Source: an uncultured Lachnospiraceae bacterium | GTDB lineage: Bacteria > Bacillota > Clostridia > Lachnospirales > Lachnospiraceae | Length of the DNA stretch: 64,000 bases | Direction: 5' to 3' | Assembly: GCA_902778165.1 (NCBI GenBank) | Contig: CACYWQ010000005.1 | Coordinates: 47,691-111,690 of the forward strand | In this document: piece by piece, positions 55,293 through 63,845 of the stretch | Numbering within the stretch: the stretch's first letter is position 1 | How the letters are laid out: each line of letters opens with the position of its first letter | Notes under the pieces: model-generated | Database searches by the model: none | The model's input: the letters and a program-made list of their open reading frames with translations, nothing else | What the model was told of the DNA's origin: nothing | Program-made: the position numbers and the translations under genes

Positions 55293-55556
55293 ATGGTTAG
55301 TCAGAAAGTAGTGATTAAGAATCCGACCGGGCTTCATCTAAGACCTGCCGGCATCCTATGTAAGGAGGCAATGCAATTCAAATCACTAATAACATTCTCA
55401 TTTAAGGAGACGACGGCCAACGCCAAAAGCGTCCTAAGCGTACTGGGAGCCTGCGTCAAATGCGGAGATGAGATTGAGATAGTATGCGACGGCGAAGACG
55501 AAGCTGATGCGCTCAGTGCATTGGTGACGGCAATAGATAACGGTCTGGGAGAATAA
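55293..55556 (+). CDS. ptsH: HPr, phosphocarrier protein of the PTS
   Basis: The 87-residue HPr starts at ATG 55293 after AAGGAGG. It has the PTS phosphorylation site H15 in GLHLRPAG (Leu16 where Ala is usual), R17, and the regulatory S46 in NAKSVLS. It is the canonical member of the two HPr-type proteins in this window; the other, at 18955, has Glu15. It is the substrate of HprK, and His15 can accept phosphate from enzyme I. No ptsI gene is adjacent. A strong terminator follows. Confidence 0.93.
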   Translation: MVSQKVVIKNPTGLHLRPAGILCKEAMQFKSLITFSFKETTANAKSVLSVLGACVKCGDEIEIVCDGEDEADALSALVTAIDNGLGE

Positions 55557-55568
55557 TGACTTCATGAT

Positions 55569-55610
55569 CCATCTGCCGAAGGCTAGGCGTTCGGCAGATG
55601 GCTTTTTTTT
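55569..55610 (+). terminator. Strong terminator after ptsH
   Basis: A perfect 12-bp stem CCATCTGCCGAA / TTCGGCAGATGG (55569-55580 with 55590-55601) with a 9-base loop is followed by eight T (55603-55610). Start codons of leuA upstream of this point are therefore not used. Confidence 0.93.
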
Positions 55611-55635
55611 ACGTATAAGGACTAGGAGGAATAAA

Positions 55636-57309
55636 ATGCTTAATTATAAGAGATACAAGAAGAATCCGGTAATGAATTTCCCGGAGAGACAGTGGCCTAA
55701 CAAAGAGATTACCAAAGCACCTGTATGGTGCAGTGTGGACTTAAGAGACGGTAATCAGGCCCTTATAGATCCCATGCAGGTAGAGGAGAAGATAGAGTTC
55801 TTTAATTATCTGGTTAAGATCGGATTTAAAGAGATAGAGATAGGTTTCCCATCAGCCAGCCAGATAGAGTTTGACTTCTTGCGTCAGCTTGTTGATCGTA
55901 AGTTGATCCCCGATGACGTATGGGTCCAGGTATTGGTTCAGTGCAGAGAAGAACTTGTTGAGAGAACATTTGAGTCAATCGAGGGAATTAAGAACGTTAT
56001 CGTACATATTTACAATTCGACATCCACTCTGCAGAGAGACGTTGTATTTAACAAGAGTAAGGAAGAGATAATAGATATTGCCATTGAAGGTACGAAGATG
56101 GTCAAGAAGAGAGCTGCTTCATTCCCCGGCAATATAAGACTTGAATATTCTCCGGAGAGTTTCACCGGAACTGAGATGGATTTTGCACTTGAGATCTGTA
56201 CGGCCGTACAGAGAGAGTGGGGAGCAACCAAGGATAATCCGATTATAATTAATCTCCCTTCTACGGTTGAGACTAACACTCCCAATGTATATGCTGATGA
56301 GATTGAGTGGATGAACACTCATTTTGAGAACAGAGAGAGCATTATCTTAAGTATCCATCCTCACAATGACAGAGGAACGGGAGTTGCCAGCTGTGAGCTT
56401 GCTATGATGGCAGGAGCTGAGAGAGTTGAGGGTACATTGTTCGGTAACGGTGAGAGAACCGGTAACCTGGATATAATGATTGTTGCATACAATATGTTCT
56501 CTCAGGGTGTTAATCCCGAGCTTGATATTGAGCATATAGGTGAGGCAATCGAGATATACGAGAGATGTTGCAAGATCCCGATTCATCCGAGACATCCTTA
56601 TGCAGGTAAGCTTGTGTTTACAGCATTCTCCGGCAGCCATCAGGATGCAATCAATAAGGGCGTCCAGGCGATGAAGGAACGTGGAAGCGAGATTTGGCAG
56701 GTACCTTATCTTCCGATAGATCCTGCGGATATAGGAAGAGAATATGAGCCTATAGTTCGAATCAATTCACAGTCGGGCAAAGGCGGCGTAGCCTTTATTA
56801 TGGATACATATTTCGGATACAAGTTGCCCAAGGCGATGCATAAAGAATTTGCCGAAGTTATTCAGGCATTGTCAGAGAAGCAGGGTGAGGTATCTCCCGA
56901 AGAGATCAACAATAAGTTCAGAGAAGAATATATTGAACGCAAAGAGCCTCTTCACTTTAAGAAACTTAAGGTTGACGATTTGTCTGAAGAAGAAGAGACC
57001 AACTTCGATACACATGTAACAGTTGTTTATACGGATCATGGCACGGAGAAGTCGATGGAAGGTGTCGGAAACGGACCTATTGATGCCGTTAAGCGTGCAA
57101 TCGCAGAGAATCTTAATCTTGATATCAAGATTCTTGATTACTCTGAGCATGCACTCCAGGCAGGTTCCAATTCCAAGGCTGCCGCATATATTCATCTGCT
57201 TGATTCCAACACGGGTAATGTTACATACGGTGTCGGTGAGAGCAGTAATATCACGAGAGCATCGGTTAGGGCGATATTCTCGGCTATTAACAGATTAGGA
57301 TTGGTATAA
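55636..57309 (+). CDS. leuA: 2-Isopropylmalate synthase (long form)
   Basis: LeuA condenses acetyl-CoA with 2-oxoisovalerate in the first step of leucine synthesis. The 557-residue protein starts at ATG 55636 behind TAGGAGGA; an in-frame ATG at 55564 lies ahead of the terminator and is excluded. The catalytic TIM barrel shows LRDGNQALIDPM and metal site HPHNDRGTG, with FGNGERTGNLD after it, and a C-terminal regulatory domain (about 430-557) that senses leucine. The length and RDGNQALIDPM match the LeuA2/IPMS2 branch. leuB-D are not adjacent. Confidence 0.93.
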   Translation: MLNYKRYKKNPVMNFPERQWPNKEITKAPVWCSVDLRDGNQALIDPMQVEEKIEFFNYLVKIGFKEIEIGFPSASQIEFDFLRQLVDRKLIPDDVWVQVLVQCREELVERTFESIEGIKNVIVHIYNSTSTLQRDVVFNKSKEEIIDIAIEGTKMVKKRAASFPGNIRLEYSPESFTGTEMDFALEICTAVQREWGATKDNPIIINLPSTVETNTPNVYADEIEWMNTHFENRESIILSIHPHNDRGTGVASCELAMMAGAERVEGTLFGNGERTGNLDIMIVAYNMFSQGVNPELDIEHIGEAIEIYERCCKIPIHPRHPYAGKLVFTAFSGSHQDAINKGVQAMKERGSEIWQVPYLPIDPADIGREYEPIVRINSQSGKGGVAFIMDTYFGYKLPKAMHKEFAEVIQALSEKQGEVSPEEINNKFREEYIERKEPLHFKKLKVDDLSEEEETNFDTHVTVVYTDHGTEKSMEGVGNGPIDAVKRAIAENLNLDIKILDYSEHALQAGSNSKAAAYIHLLDSNTGNVTYGVGESSNITRASVRAIFSAINRLGLV

Positions 57310-57337
57310 GGATATATAACAGATTGGAGGGTGGACT

Positions 57338-58411
57338 ATGAAGAGAATCGGTATGTTGACAAGCGGTGGAGACTGTCAGGCTCTTAATGCAGCCATGAGA
57401 GGTGTCGTTAAGTCTTTGGTAAACAGCGGTCAGGATGTGGAAATATACGGTTTCCTTAACGGCTACAGAGGGCTGATTTACGGCGATTTCAAGATGCTTA
57501 CGGGAAGAGACTTCTCAGGTATTCTTACGGTCGGCGGAACGATACTCGGAAGCAGTCGAACTCCTTTCAAGACTATCAAAGATCCCGATGAGAATGGTCT
57601 TAATAAGGTTGAGGCAATGAAGCAGAATTATCATAAGCTTCAGCTTGACTGTCTTGTGGTGCTTGGAGGTAACGGAACTCATAAGACTGCAAATCTTTTA
57701 AGAGAAGAAGGTCTTAATGTGGTAACCCTTCCCAAGACGATTGATAATGATTTGTACGGAACGGATATGACATTCGGATTCCAGAGTGCGGTTGATATTG
57801 CTACTGATTGCATAGACTGTATTCATACCACTGCAGCATCCCACGGACGTATCTTCATTGTGGAAGTAATGGGTCATAAGGTCGGTTACTTAACACTTAA
57901 TGCAGGTATGGCAGGCGGAGCCGACATTATCTTAATTCCTGAGATACCATACGATATTAATAAAATCGTTGAGGCGGTTAAGACAAGAGAGAAGAATGGC
58001 AATCGCTTTACGATTATAGCTGTAGCTGAAGGTGCTATCAGTAAGGAAGATGCTAAGCTGTCCAAGAAGGAGTATCAGAAGAAGTTAGAGAAGAGGAAAT
58101 ATCCCTCTGTATCCTATGAGGTAGCCGCGCAGATTCTTGAGAAGACCGGACAGGAAGTGAGAGTTACCGTTCCGGGTCACACCCAGAGAGGCGGAAGTCC
58201 CTGCCCTTATGACAGAGTATTTGCCAGCAGACTCGGCGCAGAGGCAGGCAAGCTTATTCTGGAAGGTGAATACGGATTCATGGTCGGATATCGTAACAGA
58301 GAAATAGTTAAGGTTCCGCTTGAAGATGTGGCAGGTAAGCTTAAGATGCTTGATCCCGATTCCACCATTATCAAAGAAGCCAAGATGCTTGGAATAAGCT
58401 TCGGAGATTAA
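57338..58411 (+). CDS. pfkA: 6-Phosphofructokinase (variant active site)
   Basis: The enzyme phosphorylates fructose-6-phosphate to the 1,6-bisphosphate. The 357-residue protein shows TSGGDCQALNAAMR, catalytic PKTIDND (D136, D138) and MGHKVGYLT. Two key positions differ from E. coli PfkA: where it has GGDGS (D103, G104), this has GGNGT (N112, G113), and PGTIDND (G124) is here PKTIDND (K133). Lys at that place is typical of pyrophosphate-dependent or group III enzymes, Gly113 of ATP use, so phosphoryl-donor preference is uncertain. It lies 28 bases after leuA and has its own ribosome site GGAGGG. Confidence 0.9.
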   Translation: MKRIGMLTSGGDCQALNAAMRGVVKSLVNSGQDVEIYGFLNGYRGLIYGDFKMLTGRDFSGILTVGGTILGSSRTPFKTIKDPDENGLNKVEAMKQNYHKLQLDCLVVLGGNGTHKTANLLREEGLNVVTLPKTIDNDLYGTDMTFGFQSAVDIATDCIDCIHTTAASHGRIFIVEVMGHKVGYLTLNAGMAGGADIILIPEIPYDINKIVEAVKTREKNGNRFTIIAVAEGAISKEDAKLSKKEYQKKLEKRKYPSVSYEVAAQILEKTGQEVRVTVPGHTQRGGSPCPYDRVFASRLGAEAGKLILEGEYGFMVGYRNREIVKVPLEDVAGKLKMLDPDSTIIKEAKMLGISFGD

Positions 58412-58441
58412 GTACAATCAGGAAACTGACAGGAAATATTT

Positions 58442-60055
58442 ATGTCATATGTAGCGTTATACAGAAAGTTCCGTCCCGACAATTTCTCCGATGTTAAGGG
58501 ACAGGATCATATAGTTACGACACTTAAGAACCAGATAACATCCGGCAGAGTCGGACATGCTTATCTGTTCTGCGGGACCAGAGGAACCGGTAAGACTACC
58601 GTAGCCAAGCTTATGGCCAAGGCGGTCAACTGCGAGAACCCACACGACGGTAACCCATGTGGTGAATGTCCGTCGTGCAAGGCTATTGCAGCCGGAGCCA
58701 GCATGAGTGTGGTTGAGATTGATGCCGCATCCAATAACGGTGTTGATAACGTCAGAGAGATTATCGATGAGGTTGCTTTCCCGCCTGCAGATGCCAAGTT
58801 CAGAGTATATATAATCGATGAGGTTCATATGCTGTCAATCGGTGCGTTTAATGCACTCCTTAAGACGCTTGAAGAGCCTCCGAGTTATTGCATATTTATC
58901 TTAGCAACAACAGATCCGCAGAAGATTCCCATTACCATATTATCAAGATGTCAGAGATATGATTTTAAGCGAATCACAACAGATATCATCACTGACAGGT
59001 TAGAAGAACTTACTTCAATCGAGAAGATGGATGTTGAGATAAGGGCTCTGCGTTACATTGCCAAGGTGGCGGACGGTTCCATGCGAGACGCGCTTAGCCT
59101 TCTTGATCAATGCATGGCATTCCATTACGGTAAGAGACTTGAGTATGGTATGGTCCTTGATGTATTGGGCGCGGTGGATACGGAAGTGTTCAGTCGTCTG
59201 TACAGATGTATACTTAAGCAGGATGTAAGAGGATGCATAGTCATATTGGATGAGGCCGTATCACAGGGCAGAGAAATGACGCAGTTTGTGAACGATTTTA
59301 TCGGGTATATGCGCAATCTGTTGATTATAGTCAGTTCGGATGATCCTTGGAGTATCCTTGATGTATCGGATGAGAGTAAGGAACGTCTCATAGAAGAGGC
59401 CGAACACAGTGATCTTAATATGCTTATGCGATATATAAGAATCGTATCTGAATTGGCCAACGATATTCGTTATGCAGCATCCAAACGAATAATGGTTGAG
59501 ACGGCACTTATTAAGATATGCAAGCCGCAGATGGAGACGGATAACAGAGCGTTACTCGACAGAATCAGAGTGCTTGAAGAGAAGATTGAGAAGGGTATCG
59601 GCCCGATGGCTATGCCGGTATCTGGAGCAGGAATGATGAATATGAATTCCGTGTCCGGTCCGCAATCTGTAAGTACGGAACAAACCGTAGCTTTGCCGCA
59701 GGCACTTCCGGAAGACATTCAGGCGGTAGTTAATAATTGGAGCAGAATGATTTCGGGAATGCAGGATCCTGCAGTCAAATCCGTGCTTAAGAATACTTAT
59801 CCCTCAATCACTTCGGATAACAAACTTAAGATAGTGTCACATGATGGTGTTAACGCCATGAGGCTTGACAGTGAATCCGGAAGGGCGGCCATCAAAGAAG
59901 CGATAGCCAAGTTCACCGGCAAAGAAGTGGATTTCATAATAGAAGCGATACCTTCTGACGGAAGCAAGGATGCATCCAATCCGAATATATTGGCACTTAA
60001 GAATATAAATATGGATATAATTACAGATAATAGAGAGGAGACGGATTATGTCTAG
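58442..60055 (+). CDS. dnaX: DNA polymerase III subunit gamma/tau
   Basis: DnaX is the ATPase of the clamp loader that places the beta clamp on DNA. The 537-residue protein has Walker A GTRGTGKTT, the zinc module with four cysteines (NCENP...PCGECPSCK), Walker B IIDEVHML, and sensor motif CQRYDFKR. Residues about 360-537 form the variable tau-like tail. The order dnaX-ybaB-recR is the conserved Firmicute cluster. It overlaps ybaB by 8 bases. Confidence 0.96.
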   Translation: MSYVALYRKFRPDNFSDVKGQDHIVTTLKNQITSGRVGHAYLFCGTRGTGKTTVAKLMAKAVNCENPHDGNPCGECPSCKAIAAGASMSVVEIDAASNNGVDNVREIIDEVAFPPADAKFRVYIIDEVHMLSIGAFNALLKTLEEPPSYCIFILATTDPQKIPITILSRCQRYDFKRITTDIITDRLEELTSIEKMDVEIRALRYIAKVADGSMRDALSLLDQCMAFHYGKRLEYGMVLDVLGAVDTEVFSRLYRCILKQDVRGCIVILDEAVSQGREMTQFVNDFIGYMRNLLIIVSSDDPWSILDVSDESKERLIEEAEHSDLNMLMRYIRIVSELANDIRYAASKRIMVETALIKICKPQMETDNRALLDRIRVLEEKIEKGIGPMAMPVSGAGMMNMNSVSGPQSVSTEQTVALPQALPEDIQAVVNNWSRMISGMQDPAVKSVLKNTYPSITSDNKLKIVSHDGVNAMRLDSESGRAAIKEAIAKFTGKEVDFIIEAIPSDGSKDASNPNILALKNINMDIITDNREETDYV

Positions 60056-60398
60056 AAAAGGCGGATTTCCCGGAGGCGGAATGGGAATGCCGGGTAACAT
60101 GAATAACCTAATGAAGCAGGCGCAGCGCATGCAGCGTCAGATGGAGGAGAATCAGCAGAAACTTGAGGAATCGGAGTATACTGCCAAGGCAGGCGGCGGC
60201 GCTGTTGAAGTGACTGTAAGCGGAACCAAGGAGATTAAGAATCTTAAATTATCGCCCGATGTTGTTGATCCGGATGATATTGAGATGCTTCAGGATCTTA
60301 TAGTTGCTGCACTTAATGAGGCTTTTGCTCAGGTTGATAAGGCTTCGGGTGAAGCAATGAGCAAACTTACGGGAGGACTGGGAGGACTTCCTTTCTAA
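60048..60398 (+). CDS. ybaB: YbaB/EbfC nucleoid-associated protein
   Basis: The 116-residue DNA-binding protein starts with a Gly-rich N-terminus (GGFPGGGMGMPGN) and has the family helices MKQAQRMQRQMEENQQK and beta strands GAVEVTVSGTKEIK, ending in VDPDDIEMLQDLIVAALNEA. It binds DNA as a dimer and is encoded in the conserved dnaX-ybaB-recR set. Its start overlaps the dnaX stop. Confidence 0.94.
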   Translation: MSRKGGFPGGGMGMPGNMNNLMKQAQRMQRQMEENQQKLEESEYTAKAGGGAVEVTVSGTKEIKNLKLSPDVVDPDDIEMLQDLIVAALNEAFAQVDKASGEAMSKLTGGLGGLPF

Positions 60399-60997
60399 TG
60401 GAGTTATACAGCGGACCGATTAATAAGTTAATAGATGAGTTGGCCGCTCTGCCCGGTATTGGCGAGAAATCAGCCGGCAGATTGGCATTTCACCTTATCA
60501 ACATGCCCAAGGGCAAGGTTGAGAGATTAGCCAATACGATTCTGGAGGCCAAGGAGAAGGTATGCTATTGCACACAGTGCTATACTTTGACGGATAAAGA
60601 ACTCTGTCCTGTATGTGCCAGTGACAAAAGAGATCATTCTCTTATCATGGTTGTTGAGAACAGCAGAGATATGGCAGCATATGAGAAAACGGGCAAATAT
60701 ACCGGAGTATACCATGTACTGCACGGTGCCATCTCTCCAATGCTTGGTATAGGCCCCGGAGATATTAAATTAAAGGAATTGGTCGAGAGGCTTAAGGATG
60801 AAACGGTATCGGAAGTGATTATAGCCACCAATTCAAGCTTAGAAGGCGAGACCACTGCGATGTATATAAGCAAGTTGATCAAGCCCACGGGAGTTAAGGT
60901 TACACGTATAGCAAGCGGTGTTCCTGTAGGCGGAGATCTGGAATGTATAGATGAAGTAACGCTTTTAAGGGCACTTGAAGGAAGAACAGAGATATAA
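60398..60997 (+). CDS. recR: Recombination protein RecR
   Basis: The 199-residue protein has the helix-hairpin-helix (LAALPGIGEKSAGRLA), a C4 zinc finger (CYCTQCYTL...CPVC) and a Toprim domain (VVENSRDMAAYEKTG), with the GVPVGGDLE tail. It acts with RecF and RecO to load RecA at gaps. It overlaps ybaB by one base. Confidence 0.96.
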   Translation: MELYSGPINKLIDELAALPGIGEKSAGRLAFHLINMPKGKVERLANTILEAKEKVCYCTQCYTLTDKELCPVCASDKRDHSLIMVVENSRDMAAYEKTGKYTGVYHVLHGAISPMLGIGPGDIKLKELVERLKDETVSEVIIATNSSLEGETTAMYISKLIKPTGVKVTRIASGVPVGGDLECIDEVTLLRALEGRTEI

Positions 60998-61038
60998 ACA
61001 CAGTAATAAACTACATGTGTGAGGGAAGGAGCAAACTA

Positions 61039-62070
61039 ATGAAAGAACAATACGGAGTTACAAAAGACGGACAGGTAATAAGCGCGTATACGCTTAACGG
61101 AAGCAGAGGAATGAAGGCAATCGTACTTGATTACGGTGCAATACTTGATAAGGTGTATGCACCTGATGCGGCGGGCAATCTTGTAGATGTTACACTCAGC
61201 AGTCCCGATTATGCTTCTTATGTAGCAGATACCAACTTCTTCGGTTCTACAGTAGGACCCAGCGCCAACAGAATCGCCGGAGCAAGTTATGAGATAGACG
61301 GAGTTACATTCAATCTTGCCAAGAATGACGGAGAGAACAATCTTCACACCAATATACCTGACGGGCTTAACCGCCGTATGTGGAAGGCAACAGAGGGTGA
61401 TAACAGTGTGACATTCTCCATTTCACTTCCCGACGGTGAGTACGGAATGGCCGGTAACAGAAAGATCAGTGTTACATATTCCGTTAACAATGACAATGAA
61501 CTTAAGATAGAATATAAGGCCACAAGTGATAAGAAGACAGTGTTTAACATGACCAATCACTCATACTTTAATCTGGCCGGACATAATTCGGGCAGCGTGC
61601 TTGATCATGAGCTTACGATTAATGCTTCCAACTATACCAAGATAGTTGCAGGTGCTATTCCTACAGGTGAGATTGTATCGGTTAAGGGAACCGAACTTGA
61701 TTTCACTTCAGCGAAGGCGGTCGGCAAGGATATAGAGGCTGATAACGAGCAGATGAAGCTTGTAAACGGTTATGATTTTAACTATGTGGTAGATAATTTC
61801 GATGGAACACTTCGCGAGATTGCGACCCTTAAGGATCCTAAGTCCGGCAGAGTGATGAAGGTTCTTACGGATCTTCCCGGAGTACAGTTATATACGGCCA
61901 ACTGGGTAGAGCATGCGCCCGGTAAGGAAGGTGCGACCTACGAGGCAAGATACGGATTATGTCTTGAGACACAGGATTATCCCGACTCAATACATCATGA
62001 TAATTTCCCGGATGTAGTATACGGACCTGACAGAGATTATCACACAGTGACAATATACAGATTCGAATAG
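61039..62070 (+). CDS. galM: Aldose 1-epimerase (galactose mutarotase)
   Basis: This enzyme interconverts the alpha and beta anomers of aldohexoses. The 343-residue protein starts at ATG 61039 after GGGAAGGAG; the frame opens earlier at 61015. It has the catalytic NHSYFNLAGH (His) and the C-terminal glutamate region GLCLETQDYPDS, with TVGPSANRIA earlier. No gal or lac genes are adjacent. Confidence 0.92.
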   Translation: MKEQYGVTKDGQVISAYTLNGSRGMKAIVLDYGAILDKVYAPDAAGNLVDVTLSSPDYASYVADTNFFGSTVGPSANRIAGASYEIDGVTFNLAKNDGENNLHTNIPDGLNRRMWKATEGDNSVTFSISLPDGEYGMAGNRKISVTYSVNNDNELKIEYKATSDKKTVFNMTNHSYFNLAGHNSGSVLDHELTINASNYTKIVAGAIPTGEIVSVKGTELDFTSAKAVGKDIEADNEQMKLVNGYDFNYVVDNFDGTLREIATLKDPKSGRVMKVLTDLPGVQLYTANWVEHAPGKEGATYEARYGLCLETQDYPDSIHHDNFPDVVYGPDRDYHTVTIYRFE

Positions 62071-62083
62071 GAGCAGATGTGAC

Positions 62084-63277
62084 ATGCCTGATCGCAAGGG
62101 CTTTCATATAGTCAAACCGGAAGAGAATACAGAGAAGCAGGGCAGTTTCAAGTCGCAGATAGTTAAGCACAGGCTCGTGGTGGCAATCAGAGCGGTGGTA
62201 GCCATCATTATATTTGTGGGACTGTTTATTCTGTTGAGGAATCGCTACAAGAATCAGATTTATTCAACATTAAATGTTGGCGAACGTTTCGAGAAGGTAA
62301 GCCTTGAGAATAATTCTTACATAAGTAATCACGGAAGTGTGGTTACGTACAGTAGGGACGGTATCAGCGCAACCGATGAATCCGGTAAGGTCATATGGAA
62401 TCTGACATATGAGATGCAGAAGCCTATTGTACATCAGACAGACGGATTGGTTGCGGTATGTGATTACAACGGACATATCATATATATGATTAATGCAAGC
62501 GGTAAGGTGACAGAGATTGACACCAATCTTCCGGTCAGAGATTTTGCCGTATCGGGAGAGGAACGAGTTGCTGCCATTCTTGAGGATTCAAGCAATTCCT
62601 GGGTTAATCTCTATGATTCCAACGGAGCCAAGGTTGTCGAGATTAAGGCAACAATGACCAAGACAGGTTATCCGCTGGCGGTTGCTCTGTCAGGAGAAGT
62701 AATGGGTGTATCATACTTCTATGTTGACGGCGATTCAATGCGCAACAGTGTGACTTTCTATAATTTCGGTGGAATAGGCGAGAATACGTCAGATCACATA
62801 GTCTCAAGTTATGACTATGCGGATGCGGTGGTTCCAATTATTTCCTTTATGAATAACGAGACCTGTGTTGCATTGGCGGATAACAGGCTGATGTTCTTTA
62901 CAGGCTCCAAGAAACCCATAAGCTCATCCGATACACTTATAAGTGAGAATATTGTGGGCGCATATTGTGGTGATACAGATATAGGCCTTGTGTTCTATGA
63001 TACATCGGGAGAACACAAATACAGGTTGGATCTGTATAATACAGCAGGTAAGAAGACAATGTCATATTCGTATGACATAGATTTTAAAGATATACTTATT
63101 CATAAGGGTCAGGTATTTATATATAATGAAGACCAATGCATCGTCTTAGATGATAACGGTAAGGAGAAATATACCGGACTCTTCGCTGACAAGGTGCTTA
63201 ACGTGAGCACGACGGATTCAAATAAGAAATACATAGCGGTTACCAAGACCGCAATAGAGACATTGAGTTTTGAGTAG
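62084..63277 (+). CDS. DUF5711-family membrane-anchored beta-propeller-like protein
   Basis: The 397-residue protein has an N-terminal cytoplasmic stretch, a single anchor helix (about 32-53) and an extracytoplasmic region of repeated beta-strand pattern typical of propeller proteins (for example VVTYSRDGISATDESGKVIW). It fits the DUF5711 family as I remember it. The function is unknown. It is cotranslated with the next gene, which overlaps by 8 bases. Confidence 0.75.
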   Translation: MPDRKGFHIVKPEENTEKQGSFKSQIVKHRLVVAIRAVVAIIIFVGLFILLRNRYKNQIYSTLNVGERFEKVSLENNSYISNHGSVVTYSRDGISATDESGKVIWNLTYEMQKPIVHQTDGLVAVCDYNGHIIYMINASGKVTEIDTNLPVRDFAVSGEERVAAILEDSSNSWVNLYDSNGAKVVEIKATMTKTGYPLAVALSGEVMGVSYFYVDGDSMRNSVTFYNFGGIGENTSDHIVSSYDYADAVVPIISFMNNETCVALADNRLMFFTGSKKPISSSDTLISENIVGAYCGDTDIGLVFYDTSGEHKYRLDLYNTAGKKTMSYSYDIDFKDILIHKGQVFIYNEDQCIVLDDNGKEKYTGLFADKVLNVSTTDSNKKYIAVTKTAIETLSFE

Positions 63278-63740
63278 TATTAACATTACATTTATTATAG
63301 GAATAATTCTGGCCCTTATCGGTATAAGGGCCGGTTATAAGATTGGTCTTACCAAAGGCATATCACATCTTGTGGCGCTGATCGCAACGTTGCTTACGTT
63401 GATGCTCATATTGATGTTGACTGCAAGTATCCATGCCGGTCAGTCGCGCAACAGCATAATAGCAATTATCATTCTTGTCATTCTCGGCACGGTATACGGC
63501 GTTGTGAAATTCTTTCTTAAATCAGCACACAAGGTATCCGAGCTTCCTCTTTTACATCAGCTTGATAAGATTGCAGGCATATTGATAGGTCTGATGTGGA
63601 TTGGTATGTTATATATGGTAATAATCGCTTTATCATACAGAGGATTCTTGGGGCCCTTCGGAACCATGGTTGCGGAAGATGTGAAAAACAGCGAGATTCT
63701 GACTCTCATTAATTCCTACAATATAATGATGCCCAAATAG
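63270..63740 (+). CDS. CvpA-like small membrane protein
   Basis: The 156-residue protein starts at TTG 63270, overlapping the DUF5711 stop. It has four membrane helices (about 5-25, 30-50, 64-84, 100-122) and resembles CvpA/YdiB-type membrane proteins. Its function is not known. It is the last protein gene in the window; 70 bases later an rRNA promoter begins. Confidence 0.65.
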   Translation: MSSINITFIIGIILALIGIRAGYKIGLTKGISHLVALIATLLTLMLILMLTASIHAGQSRNSIIAIIILVILGTVYGVVKFFLKSAHKVSELPLLHQLDKIAGILIGLMWIGMLYMVIIALSYRGFLGPFGTMVAEDVKNSEILTLINSYNIMMPK

Positions 63741-63810
63741 AACTATGAAGAGGCAACGCTTTAACGCAATAAAACCTTGTAAAATAAGCAAAAAAAACAT
63801 CTAAAAGGTG

Positions 63811-63839
63811 TTGACATCCTCTATTTAGGGTGATAAGAT
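63811..63839 (+). promoter_or_regulatory. Strong rRNA operon promoter
   Basis: TTGACA (63811-63816) and TAAGAT (63834-63839) are 17 bases apart, with TG at 63831-63832 (extended -10) and an A-rich upstream stretch (63767-63810) like an UP element. Confidence 0.85.
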
Positions 63840-63845
63840 AATCAA

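Noticed and set aside
55557-55635. T-box or leucine leader upstream of leuA
   Set aside because: The hairpin here is a simple 12-bp terminator with eight T after ptsH. No T-box consensus or specifier structure is present and only 25 bases separate it from leuA.
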